A DNA stretch of 64,000 bases from Stereum hirsutum FP-91666 SS1 (lineage: Eukaryota; Basidiomycota; Agaricomycetes; Russulales; Stereaceae), in the NCBI RefSeq assembly GCF_000264905.1, contig NW_006763154.1, positions 474,769 to 538,768 of the forward strand. The letters are read 5' to 3'. The notes under the pieces were generated by a model. It was not told where the DNA came from, made no database searches, and saw nothing but the letters and a program-made list of their open reading frames with translations. Shown one piece after another: positions 36,206 through 47,240 of the stretch (within the stretch, counting starts at the first letter, position 1; every line of letters starts with the position of its first letter). Both the position numbers and the translations under genes were made by a program.

Positions 36206-38318
36206 TGCAACAGGATTTAATGTTTGGGGATGTTAGACTGAGATTCAGACACTGCATACACGACCAAAGCACAGAAAATATTTTTTCTGCGGAAGGCTCG
36301 GCAATGATTACCAGCTTCCTCTCCGCCCCGATGGGCGACAGAGTTCATCATTCGAATCGGACGCCCGAAGATGTTGATTCGCCCGAACGATATTGACACA
36401 GCGTTCAGTCCGTCGAATATGTCGTGCCGTGGAGGCACTTTCCAGTATCTGGAATAAAATGCATTACACAATAAACAGAGTGAAATTGAGAAAGAACAGG
36501 GTGTGCTGAGAGAGAGAGTATTCTGTTCTAGATTAGGAGAAATACGACGTGATGCACTGTCTGCAGGTAACATTCTCTGGGCGTGGAGCTCATCCCGTAG
36601 GGCGGCGACGCTAGTTTGAGGCTGTTCATGCGCCCTCTATTGTTACGGGATAGTGTTGATACGGGATCGATACTAGGAGATGAAAGCTCTCGTGGGAGAG
36701 CGCGACATGGTTCTGCTCTACGCAGGTGGTAGGAGCAGAAAACGGCCCATCCCCCTCCCAAGCGATCGAGACTTTGAAAAAATACACTCACCTCATCCAT
36801 TCTAAGCAATTGCAATGGGAACAGAAAACGTACCCGGAAAAGGATGCCTAGCAGCCCAAAATTTCTATCATTATATTTGGTAGCGCTCGCGGGACCAGCC
36901 TCTAGATTGCAGACATGACGGGAACAACGCTGAGAAATATGTATGGTCAGTAATGAAGCCGTGCCATAGGACGTTGACGCTGCATATGAATTAATATAAA
37001 AGGTAAAGTTTTGCTGAGCAGGCAGCATGAGAACGTTGGGGGGGAGTGGGGAGAAGGGGGAAGAGTGGCATGAGAAAGAGAGACGGACGCAGAAAGACCC
37101 AGGAGGACTCGGGAGTTGCCGGAAGGTTCCCGGGCTCCGAGCGTGGCGTACTGTGGCGCCGAGTCAAGGATAGTCTCCGTATAAGTATGCCCGGACATGG
37201 AAGGAGGGAGGATCAGAAAGTGGGCTGGGGTAGTTCACTTCCGTATCTTGTCTTGCTTCTATGTTCAATGTACCCTTACTGTACATGTAAGGAACACCTA
37301 AGTCCTGTTTGTACCAACTTCAACCAAGTTTGTACGCCGCATGGCGAGCTTCTTATATTCGTCCGAGTCGTTGTGTGCCAGTTATAATGTTTGTCGAGCT
37401 GGTGGACCCTCAAAGGTGTGCTTGTCACCGTCAATTATCATCACTCTCCGTAACTTATTTAATATGGTACGTATACACGATACATGCTGAAACCTAACGT
37501 GAAAAGAGCTCCAGTGTCCAGTGCTGTACTTCCCTCCCACCGAAAAAATTATTCATCGAGCAATGTACCCGTTAGAAGTCGCACACGACCGTGTATGAGT
37601 CGAAAACGGAGGGCTTTGACTGGCGGGAAGCATAGGCATCTTAGCCCTATTTTATCTCTTTAATGATGACCCAAACTTCCGGATGTATACTCACTTAGAA
37701 GATATATGGTGCGTGTGGACTCGAGAGCACGCCTGAGTGGCTTTACCACACGTAATGTGTCGATTGAAATAACAGGGCTCAAAGGAGCGGGTCAAGGGAA
37801 TGGACCTGTGCGGTAGCGATGGTAGCACGACGAAATAGGTGGAATTGAGTAATGCAGAAGACTTGTCCCCTGCGAGAGACAGGATCCGGTCGTCAGGCGA
37901 AGCTGCTATGAGGTGAGAAGAACTGGTTCGGTCGCTGTGTTTGTGCTGGACATTTGCCCGTAACGCGGCGATAATTCCACTCGGTGCTAAACAACGGTGC
38001 TTCGGTGGTGGCGTTGATCCCGGACGATGGGCTCTTTGGGAGGTGCAGGAGGCGAATCGTAGACCGGGTTCAAACCTGAATGGTCTCCACAGTGGTAACC
38101 CAGAAGGGAGGTTTACACATATGGAAGTTTTTAAGCGCTAATGCCCGGATGCTACCCTCCGGTTGTTGAAGTACTTATTCAAAAGGGGATAAGATGCATA
38201 TGAAGGGAAGATGAGAGACGCATGGAATTCGGGGATCATACTTTAAATCTAACTTACCGAGGATTCCACTTGACATACACTGTTGCAACACATCCCATTT
38301 AAATACGACGTATCACGA

Positions 38319-39080
38319 CTGTCGGGCCTTTCAGCTCAAATGAAGACGACAACCTCAACTTTCGGGGATCATGAGCCAGCTGTGGGTCATTTGATACCAG
38401 AAGTGCGCACCTTGAGTAGTGCTCATGTCTGCAGATTAATCACATCTTCGGGGCGATACACCGACCGCAGCGGTGATCGCACTCGATCTGCATGAGAAAA
38501 GGAGGGAAGTCCATATCGTCCAGTCACTTTGACATTGGCCACAGCTTTAAGTGCACTCAGTACCTCATTTGAAAGGAAGCAGACGTTGTGTCTCACCTGA
38601 TGATCCAATTTCTTTTACTGTCGCAAATAAATGAACGAGACCAACGTGCATGAATACGAGAATAGGGGACTTCGGGTATCATATGTTGAATGATCAAGGC
38701 AAATCTGGATCATCAAATGCTGATTTCGAGATGCGGATTCCGGTGCGAGACATATTTCACAGCGGTATTCGGGCCTGTTAGACCAATAATGATGCCTTCG
38801 GGAATCATAAGATGAATTTAGTTGAGCTAATACCTGTTTTGAACCACGCACCTTACGGACAAGAGCACTACAAGAGCGCACAAATCTGGTGAGTACGAAT
38901 GAGCGGATGTCGGGCCTGCAAGATCAAAAAAAGATGCACCCGGTGATCAAAAGACAACCTCCATTCATTCAATGCTTTTCATGAATGAGGGTTTTGCGGA
39001 GGGCGTCAGCGGCGATTGGTGCGATATGCATCAAAGCTCGACGCAAAGAAGATACGGTGACGGTCATGACACCGGTGATC
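38319..39080. repeat. Degenerate short dispersed repeats
   Basis: TCGGGCCT followed by an AG-nn-CAAA-like stretch occurs near 38319, 38767 and 38912. A second motif of the form CGG-n-GATCATA or CGGGnATCATA recurs near 38229, 38359, 38668, 38799 and 39080. Copies are diverged and spacing varies (about 130 and 310 bp). They look like an eroded repeat or old element. Confidence 0.3.
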
Positions 39081-39421
39081 ATACCATATCTTTGGATGCC
39101 CCCAGTACTGCTGTTGAAGGAAGATTTTGGAATGCCATCAATAGTAGACGCTAAAGATCAGAAAATCAAATTTCATAATGTCCGGAGAGGTCGCCCGTGC
39201 TATATCATCTTCGTCGCTGAGATTTCCCTGCACGGTTCCCGGAGGGAACAGCGTGCGCTCGGTACGCCAGTTGGCGGAGTTGCATCCAAATGAATGTCGA
39301 CAAGGATTCTCCCGCCTTGACTTTGCGCCCAACGAGAGAGAAACCTCGTGAAGGGGCCGCACGTACTGTACTTAATTGAGTGAGGCATATTACAACGATA
39401 ATGAGAAGATTACCGTGCTGT

Positions 39422-41097
39422 TTACATAACGTCGTTTGACATCTTTGACAACTTGAGAAAGGCATCGAGGAGGGCCGGAACGACAAAGGGGTCCCTACAC
39501 TCCCTCGCTATGTCGTTCAAATCTCTGGTTCTGGCTTCCCTCTCCGATTGCAACTGTTGCTCGACTCGCTGCCGTTCCGCTCGTTCGTGATGGAGCGAGG
39601 CTTTCATGCTGCTGACACTTTGACCAATTAAGTGAAGTGCAGCTGGAACAACAGTAGACTCATCAGAAAACGAATAGAGTCTGTAAACGATAGTTCGAAA
39701 TGGAAATCGTACTCATCAGATCGCTACTGGCAACAACTCCATCCCAGCCCTCGTCCCGAATTGCCTCCTCCTGCATTCTCCTGACTACCTCTAAAGTCTG
39801 CTCCTTCTCGTTATTCAGTCGCCTAAGGTCCTCCTTCATTTCCTGCTCTCCCTCAAGTAGTAATTCCACCGTCCTCTTATATCCACTGATCTCTTCCGCC
39901 TGGGCGTGCAGCTCTTCATGGAGCCTAGTAGTCGCCGAAGATAATCCCTTGCTCTCATGTGCATATGTATCATGATCCTCTCGTCGACAAGTATCACGCG
40001 AAGAGGACGGAGTAGAAGAACCTGGTAGAATTGTTCTCGGACGTTCGTCGACAGGTGCGATACTAGAATCTAATGAGAACGACACCGCTGGGTGGCCACG
40101 AGTAACGTTACCATGGCCGAGAGGAATCGCGTTCGATCCGGATTGTTTGTTATGGTGTGAATGACCAGCGTCGAGGTTTTGCGGCTTAGGCTTTGATTTC
40201 CACCAGGATGCCGACTGCGGTGTGTTCGCTAACTCAGAATCAGGGGTTGATCTATGCCTATGTTCAGAGTCCCCTACGAACGAGAGAGTTTCAAGCGTCA
40301 AGGTCGTAGGCACGGCCGACGTGGAGTTGGTAGTGGTGATAGATGAGGACATCGGTGGGCGAGTGCCAGAGTGGTGCGAAGATGGATCTGTGTCTCGCAA
40401 ATAGGAGCGCGATGCGAACGAATGTGTCTTATCGTCCAAGCTTGTGCCACGGCGAGGTATACTCCGCTCCTCGTTTGCGTGTTTCGTCAGCACCGGCCTA
40501 TCGTAAGAGTTGAGCTGGCGAGTGGCCGAGGTTCCTTCAAGATCAAAGCTACATTAACACGCACATGTATTCAGTCGTTATTACGCACAGGGAACAAATA
40601 TGATGGAAATAAATGGCTTACAGCTCCATGGACAAGCTTAAAATTTGATTTACCGAAACGTGAGCAAGTCAATTCGTGATTTACGGTATGGTATAGACGT
40701 ACACCGAGCGATCTCTCAACTGATCGGGTGTCACATCCCTCATATGCGACTTCAAAGCGAACGGCAGGGTCTAAAATATCGTCAATGGGTTCGATTAGCA
40801 CGTACCATTACGAGTAAGGTACAAAGAACGTACAGAATGTGATGTCTCATAGTTTAACTCCAGCGCGTCCTGTTTCGACTCCGAGACCCGGACGTTTGCT
40901 TTCTTCGGTATAGCACTCCCAAAGCGCATAGCAGTCAGATCATCGGTAAGAAAAGTCGAGTGTATACGATCCATGTCGGCCTGCATAATGTCCTCGGACC
41001 GAGTGGCTGCGTCAGAGATCGTTTGCGCTTTGCCACCTGGCTGATATTGTATACGGAGTATGAAGTGATATGACCTCGATGGTCGAACTGAGGACAT
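39422..41097 (-). CDS. Type I array gene I-C (coiled-coil protein, unknown family)
   Basis: Not recognised; paralogue of I-B and I-D. The ATG at 41097 gives MSSVRPSRS then YHFILRIQYQPGGKAQTI and a domain ending FGSAIPKKANVRVSES...ALELNYE. A short exon follows with FALKSHMRDVTPDQLRDRS. The large disordered exon includes PQSASWWKSKPKPQN and KQSGSNAIPLGHGN. The coiled coil reads EEISGYKRTVELLLEGEQEMK, a heptad-rich stretch and LEVVRRMQEEAIRDEGWDG. The last exon has HERAERQRVEQQLQSEREAR, then CRDPFVVPALLDAFLKLSKM, and stops at 39422. The reading frame is intact across the introns. SWWKSKPK is shared with I-D, and the EEAI-DEGWDG segment with I-A. This suggests that segments are exchanged or retained differently among copies. 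Confidence 0.75.
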
Positions 41098-41614
41098 GAC
41101 TTAGCGGTACCAGGATCGTGAGACGAAAGGGGCTTTCTAGTTCTGTTGAGGGAGCTGCCGGTCGCGAGTGTCGGTTATGTTGTGGTAGTGGTGGTAGAAG
41201 ACAAAGGGACTGTGGGAACCAGCGCGGTGGCGTTGTCCATCCGCGTCATGATTGTTTCCCTTTTTGGGACAGCGTCGAACTGATTTCGAATTTGCAACAC
41301 TAGGACAAGGTCCACTTGTTCGAAGGTTGCGACGTCACTGCTGTTCGACTCTCCTCCGGCTGTACTGGTTCACTACAAGAAAATGACGAAATGTAAAGTC
41401 TACAAGTACAGTCAAGATGTTCGGATAGATGATATCATACGGACATGGGTTCATAGGAAAACCAAAAGTAAATAAGGAACATGTTTGACGGATTCAGCGA
41501 ATGCAGAACAAACCGAGGACATCATGAGAAACTAGGCACAGTGGAACGGAATGCAATACCGTGTCATGCACATGATGTGGGCTAAAGAGAAGAGCGCACG
41601 ACAAAGTTGAAGCC
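41098..41614. other. Spacer between I-C and II-2
   Basis: 517 bp with the I-C promoter and the II-2 3' end. No gene. Confidence 0.5.
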
Positions 41615-42927
41615 TCAATACCAGCCTTGTTGAGTGAAATATTGCGCATGCGACAATGCCTGTGCCTGCGAAGGCAAAGTACTACGCGAAGCGGTAGGAA
41701 GGTGCGGGAAGGGACGAGAGTCAACACAGGGATCGCCATGCGCACGCCGCGGCGGAGGAAGGATAGAGTTCTCGATTGCCCGCTGCTGGCGATAATTGAT
41801 GTAGTCTCTGACACCCAACTCTATCTTGCATAAGCGACCCTCGAGAGTCGGTAACTAAAAGCAAGAAATAGACCGGCGTAGAGATCAGTTAAACTACTCT
41901 TTTAATAGGAAGTGTCAAGGACAAGGAAGAGCCAGAAAGAGAAAAGAATGAGACTCACATAGTCCATCACGTCATCCGGAAGATTAGGTTTGCGCCTCCT
42001 CGGTTTGTTCGTCTCACCAGCGCCGTCTCTCGAGGACGCCTGATTTGCGCCGCCCCCATCTGAGGGCGAAGTCATCTCGGTAGTACGTGAATATGGTCGT
42101 GGAGGAAGTTCGGTAGGCCCATGGTCGAAGTCGTCTGGGAGGAGACTCGCCGGAGGCGATTGTTGCGAGGTAGACGGAGGCAGAGAGGATCCTCCAGTAG
42201 ACGGGGACATCGGAGCAGAAGCAGAGGAGTCGTTGGGCATTTTCGAGCCATTCTCAAGCGGGAAAGTGATGAGCATGCTGCCCGACGATCCTACAGCAGT
42301 CGAGCGTGTTCGATCGTTAAAGTTGTAGAAACGGCGGTTTGAGCCTGGTGCTGTCCTAGTGCCTGAAAAGGGCTCAGACGCAACGCGACGTTTCTTGAGG
42401 GGTGGCGGCTCGTCTGGCTGAGGCGACTGGATATGACTCGGGACCTGCACTTGCCCCTGTAGTAGAGGTGAAGGATAGGCGGAGACGAAGGTGAGGGGTG
42501 AAGGAGAGTGAGGCTGGCACAAAGGCGAGGGCGAGTACGAAGTATTGGGAGACAGTGGCGCCCTGGACCCGACACCACCGTTATTGGGGGATAGATATCG
42601 CTGGTCCCAAACGGAGTCCGAAGACGAAATGTGCTGAGGACTGGGATCAATGACCGAGAGCTGCCGTTGCTCCGGCCATTGAAGGCGTGGTGGCTTGGAA
42701 CCAGACTGCACTGGAGCCTGACCAGAGGTGGTGAGATTGGTAGGGTCATGTTCTAGTGGCGCTATGGATGTGAACGGTGAGGCTAGTTCAAGACCTGAAA
42801 ATGGACCGAACGTACTCGGAGAGATGGATGACGACGACGACGAAGAGTGGTTTCGTCCTCCACGGGGAGAGTAGAAGGCTTTCTGGGACATGGCATGGCC
42901 ACGGTCAGAGATGGAGCTGTATCGCAT
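41615..42927 (-). CDS. Type II array gene II-2 (disordered, NLS-bearing, unknown family)
   Basis: Not recognised; paralogue of II-1 and II-3. The ATG at 42927 gives MRYSSISDRGHAMSQKAF. The ORF stays open above this ATG, but the TATA-like box at 42993 and the paralogues support this start. A 54-nt intron starting GTACGTTCGG follows. Exon 2 has PLEHDPTNLTTSGQAPVQ, RLQWPEQRQLSVIDPSPQH, VWDQRYLSP, the nuclear signal PPLKKRRV, RRFYNFNDRTRSTAVGSSGS, LITFPLEN, LLPDDFDHGPTELPPRPYS and RRRKPNLPDDVMDY. The last exon has LPTLEGRLCKIELGVRDYIN, then YRQQRAIENSILPPP, and stops at 41615. Intact. It is closest to II-3 in both protein and upstream sequence. Confidence 0.78.
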
Positions 42928-42989
42928 GGTTTTAGGAGGACCTGCGAGTAGCAGCTGGAGAGACGGCGAAGAAAAATACGCCCGTCGGT

Positions 42990-43475
42990 GGGTTATATAC
43001 ACTGGCGGGACCAAGACCGCGACAACCCGGAAGATTTCTAGACTGGTGTAGAAAAACATGGGATGACCAAGCGTAAAGGAGGATAGAGTGGATTTCACGC
43101 ACCGACTCCGTGAACAATCCAAGCACAGCATGTCCGTCTCCGCGAAAGACATGCCTGCGAACCTCGCGCGAACGCTGAGTGTAAGATCCTCCATACCGAT
43201 CCTTCGGGATGCCCGAGGGTGCTGATGTGAAAAGCTTCTGTGAATACGACTCCGCAGGGAAGCGGCAGGCAATCGAAGGAGCGCTCTTGAAGCTCGAGTC
43301 GGCCATCGTGCGAACCGGAGGCTTTGCGTCGCTTTATGATTACCTTAATAGCAAACGCTACACCACAGCTCGGGGATGACAAGGACTACCTGGCCGTTAT
43401 GTAAGGTTGTGGTGCGAGCTCGGCATGAACCGACATGCCAGGCCGGAACTTAAGCCGGGAGCCCGGCATAGAAAG
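42990..43475. repeat. Segmental-duplication block upstream of II-2 (copy 1)
   Basis: Collinear with 46750-47240. Matching anchors in the same order: TTATATA (42993), ACCAAG followed by CCCGGAAG, GCGTCGC-TTT (43327), CACCACAGCTCGG (43361) with ATGACAA, and CCGGAACTTAA (43444). From the TATA-like box to the last anchor is about 451 bp here and 458 bp in the other copy. Confidence 0.65.
42993..42999 (-). promoter_or_regulatory. TATA-like box of II-2
   Basis: Minus strand TATATAA, 66 bp above the ATG, inside the duplicated upstream block. The shorter distance than in II-1 or II-3 implies a deletion in the leader. Confidence 0.4.
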
Positions 43476-45281
43476 GAACCACTTGGGGACGGACGCAAAT
43501 GTGGGACCATAGCCCAGGGAAATGTAGGATGGTGTAAGGCGGTCGCCGTCTCTTCGAACAGTGCCTCCGATGCAGCATATCCAATGCTATGCATGGCTTA
43601 CGAAGTACTGGGCACTGAAACCCATGGAATGCCGCCGTCATACGACTTCGCGTTTTTTCTGATGAAGCGAGCATCGTTCTCAGCGTGAACGCAAGAGCTA
43701 GCGGCATCCACTGGCCATGGCAATGCCAATCAAATACCATGCAATCAGAGTACTTACCTGCTCCCGTTATACCATTGTACTAATAACGATATACACCACA
43801 AGTGTCCTGCCAATCTCGCTGGATGCGCGACAGGCCAAGATGAACTTCAAGTTGTGCCTCTGGCTTTTGTGGGGCGAAAGACAGCGACGGATCGTGCGTG
43901 TAGTCCCTCAGTGATGGATTGCGGGCAATCGACAGTCAATCAACAGTGTATATTTGTCCGATAAGTGTACGAAAAGCGATGTGCTCGAGCAGAAGGCACG
44001 GCCGCGCAGGAAGAACCATGGTGAAAGTACAAGAAAGAGAGAGAACGTCTTAGAATTCTGTCTATCGGAGTTCGGCAAAACCCGGTGCAGAGCCTTTTAA
44101 ATTCTGTGGCGTCTCAGTGGCGTTGGTTTCCACAGAAACATGCTGAGCGTTGAGTGTCGACTGCTGGCTGTCTTTGGTTTAGTGATTCTCCAACCCTCTG
44201 TCTAGAGCTCGATTCATGCAGGCGAGTTGAGCAGTGCACTGTCACTTGGCTGACACAGTTCAAAGTGCCCATTGAGAGCTCCTGGCAACACCTGGAACTG
44301 GAACTGTGAAGTTTGGCCGCTTATTTTACTTCACTGCCGCATTGTTCAGATGACCCAGGCGACTTTCATTCAAGTATTGCACTTTGCTTATCGAGAATAG
44401 CCGTGTGTTCGATTCGTTTACTGAAAGCACAGAGACCCTACCGACTTGGAGTATCAACTTCTCGGTCCACATATTGTCCCTAAGAAGGGAACTCTGCGCT
44501 AGCAGTGAACTCGTTGTCCTTCCCAAGAACGAATATGAGTAGCTACTCCATCTCTGTGCAGCTCAAACGATGGAAACTGTCGAGCGACCGACATCGCCCT
44601 CCGCCCTCACCTTGCCCCCTCTCAAGGTCTAACGGTGACGTTTCACGTCACAGCATTTTCCTTTCTGCTCATCCCTTCTTCCGAATTTGCAACAATGAGA
44701 TATTCAAGCGGCGACAAATAGATCAAGGCAGTAAGAACAACAACAACCGCTTTAGTCCATCGAGTCGGAACCTTACCGGACTTATATCTCTGAACCACAT
44801 TTTCCGCCGGCTCGATATGGACCCTCACCACACTATGTAGATGTCGGTCTTCGTTTCGTGAGGGTGACGATTGTGGCTATATTTTCCCCTTGTATGACAC
44901 ACAGTTGAATCTGGTGGTGAGCGGTGGTTGTAGCATTGATTAACAAGATGGAGAGTATGGTGTTGTAGAAGCAAGAAACAAACATAACAAGAAGCGGGAA
45001 GCGAAGGAATTAGACACGACAAGAGACGGTCCCCGCGATCTAGCAATAACTATCATGCAACACAAATTCGTAGTAATACGAAAGCGGAACAGCGTGAACG
45101 TAGGCAGGTAAAAGCACGTCGAACTGGTGGCATACATAACGTAAGAATGGGTGAGCATGGCAAGAAGAAAAGCGCTCAAAACAAAACAGCTGTATCGTGA
45201 ATGGAAGCCTGCATATGGTATACATAAAGACGATGGTCAGAGAATACGAAAAGTACTGGTTCACGAAGCGACGTCGAATTT

Positions 45282-46581
45282 TTAATATTCATTTTGTTTA
45301 TCTGGGTCGTGTGCGTGCGAGGAGGGGGCGTGCGCATGGGAAGGTGAAGAAGCGTACGAAGTCGTAGAAGAGGAGAGAAAGGAATATGTGTCAGCACCAG
45401 GATCGCTATGTGCGCGCGGGGCAGGAGGTAGGAGCGATTTCTCTATCGCTCGTTGTTGGCGATAATCGATGTAGTCTCTGACGCCTAGCTCGATCTTGCT
45501 TAAACGGCCCTCGAGTGTCGGTAGCTAAAAGTGAACGTAGTAAAGGCACAAAGGCGGTATCAGGCAACCTAAACTTATAATAGCCAGGTTCGAGCCAAAA
45601 CGAAATACAGAAGGGTGATGAAAGGAGGCTCACATAGTCCATCACGTCATCCGGAAGATGGGGTTTGCGCCTCCTCGTCTTTTCCTTGCCGCTGTCGCCG
45701 TCCTTCGAGCCGACGGGGGTTGCACAACTCCCTCCTGGCGGAGACGATGGCGCAGTGGGTCGAGAGTAAGGTCGCGGAGGAAGTTCTGTCGGTCCATGCT
45801 CGAAGTCGTCTGGAAGTAATCCTGCAGGATGAAGTATTTGCGAAGGAGGTTGAACCACCAATGGTCCTCTGAGGTCAGAGGCTACGTGGGATTGATTGGG
45901 CCCCGACGATCCACTCTCCACAGGGAAAGTGATCATCATACTGCCCGAAGATCCAACTGCCGTCGACCGCGTCCGATCGTTGAAGTTATAGAAGCGGCGG
46001 TTGGAACTGGGAGCTGTGCTCGTGCTCGATGACGATCCTACGGTGACACGCCGTCGTTTAACATATGGCGGCTCGTCTGGGTGTGGTTGCGAAATATGAT
46101 CTTGGTCCCGAGTGCGTCCTCGTCCTAGAGGTGAGGGGTAGGGTGGGACAAAGGCGTGGGGTGCAGGGGAGTAAGATTCGCTCGAATGGGAGAGTGAACG
46201 TGACGGCGACTCGCTTGATCCGGTCCCACCGGTAGTGGATGGAGTATTCCAATTCGACAGGTACCGCTGATCCCAAACAGGGTTTGAGGACGAGATGTGA
46301 TGGGAATCGGTGTCAATCATCGAGGGCTGCTCTTGGTCTGGCCATTGAAGACGTGGTTGCTGGGAGCTAGACTGTGCTGGAACCTGACTAGAGGTGACGA
46401 GACTGGTCGGGTCATGACCTTTCGGCGCTGGGGATAAGAGGTGAGAATGGATCCGGCGGATGAGACGCGGTCGAACGTACGAACCGCTAGAGATCGCCAA
46501 GGAGCTTGCGTCACCACGCGAAGGGCGAAATGTCCTCTGGGATGTAGCGTGGCCCCGCTCGGAGGCATGGCTATGTCTCAT
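45282..46581 (-). CDS. Type II array gene II-3 (disordered, NLS-bearing, unknown family)
   Basis: Not recognised; paralogue of II-1 and II-2. The ATG at 46581 gives MRHSHASERGHATSQRTF. The first intron starts GTACGTTCGACC and ends CCCCAG. Exon 2 has APKGHDPTSLVTSSQVPAQS or its spliced equivalent, RLQWPDQEQPSMID, VWDQRYLSN, the basic cluster PPYVKRRRV, RRFYNFNDRTRSTAVGSSGS, MITFPVESG, LLPDDFEHGPTELPPRPYS and RRRKPHLPDDVMDY. The last exon reads LPTLEGRLSKIELGVRDYID, then YRQQRAIEKSLLPPAPRAHS. A His/Ser/Pro-rich tail ends ...PDKQNEY with stop TAA at 45284-45282. Intact, predicted nuclear. Confidence 0.78.
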
Positions 46582-46749
46582 CTATCGAGGATGGCGACAG
46601 GACAATTTAAAGCCGTAGACCCAAAGGGACACAGCTTGAGATGATGGAAATGGTTGAGGTGGATATGGTACTCAACATGCACAGTCCGTCTTCCAACCAC
46701 AGGTGGCAATGAAGGAGAACGAAAGGGAGAAACGTACGACGCGCGGCGG

Positions 46750-47240
46750 TGATCTTATATATGCTAACGGAACCAAGTCCACGGCACCCCGGAAGTTTTT
46801 CTAACCCGAGTCAAGAGAAAATGTGCTGACGAAGCACCTAAGTTGTTCACGGACGACTAAATGAAGGTCACAACACAGCAGCTCCTTTTCTACGGCTCTG
46901 TCGAGAGGTTCCTATAATAAGTCATACCTCTCCGCCTTTGAGCGCCAGGGACTGATGCCAAGTTAAAACACATGGCCGAGGGCGCTGAGATTACACGGCG
47001 AAGTACTTATGCATCTGCGAAAGAAATGTAGAGAGAGAGAACACGCAGCCGGCAGTATCGCGGATCCTACGGAGTAAAGCTGAGCAGGGTGCGACTCCAA
47101 AGGTTCTGCGTCGCATTTTGGATGTCCAACTAATTAACGCGCTACGCACCACAGCTCGGCAATGACAAATCCCTCTCTCCAAGATTGAGCTTGCGGGTTG
47201 TGGAGTCAACCGGAACTTAAACCAAGAGCTCGGCGGAGGA
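46750..47240. repeat. Segmental-duplication block upstream of II-3 (copy 2)
   Basis: Partner of 42990-43475. Anchors in the same order: TTATATA (46755), ACCAAG then CCCCGGAAG, GCGTCGC-TTT (47109), CACCACAGCTCGG (47147) with ATGACAA, and CCGGAACTTAA (47212). Confidence 0.65.
46755..46761 (-). promoter_or_regulatory. TATA-like box of II-3
   Basis: Minus strand TATATAA, about 174 bp above the ATG, in the context GCATATATAAGATC, very close to the II-1 version GCATATATAAGGAC. Confidence 0.4.

Larger units (their letters stand above)
36044..39421. other. Long intergenic stretch between II-1 and I-C
   Basis: 3.4 kb without a supported gene. The II-1 promoter lies at its left end. Around 38.2-39.1 kb a short motif family recurs (see the repeat entry). 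A plus-strand frame at 38985-39293 has reasonable codon structure but no recognisable product and may be a remnant. Confidence 0.5.
42928..45281. other. Intergenic between II-2 and II-3
   Basis: 2.35 kb. The first 550 bp is the II-2 promoter block that is duplicated upstream of II-3. The remainder (43.5-45.3 kb) holds no gene I can support. Confidence 0.5.

Noticed and set aside
38905..38955. Zn2Cys6-like start, CRACKIKKRC, on the plus strand
   Set aside because: The cysteine spacing is one residue short, the frame stops right after, and no second half of the cluster was found. The stretch is also one of the local repeat copies.
38985..39293. Possible 102-codon plus-strand gene
   Set aside because: No similarity recognised, no splice partners, and it overlaps the repeat-rich stretch. 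Left as a possible remnant only.
42928..43272. N-terminal extension of II-2 upstream of 42927
   Set aside because: The frame is open by chance. It includes the TATA-like box and the duplicated promoter block, and neither paralogue has a matching extension.
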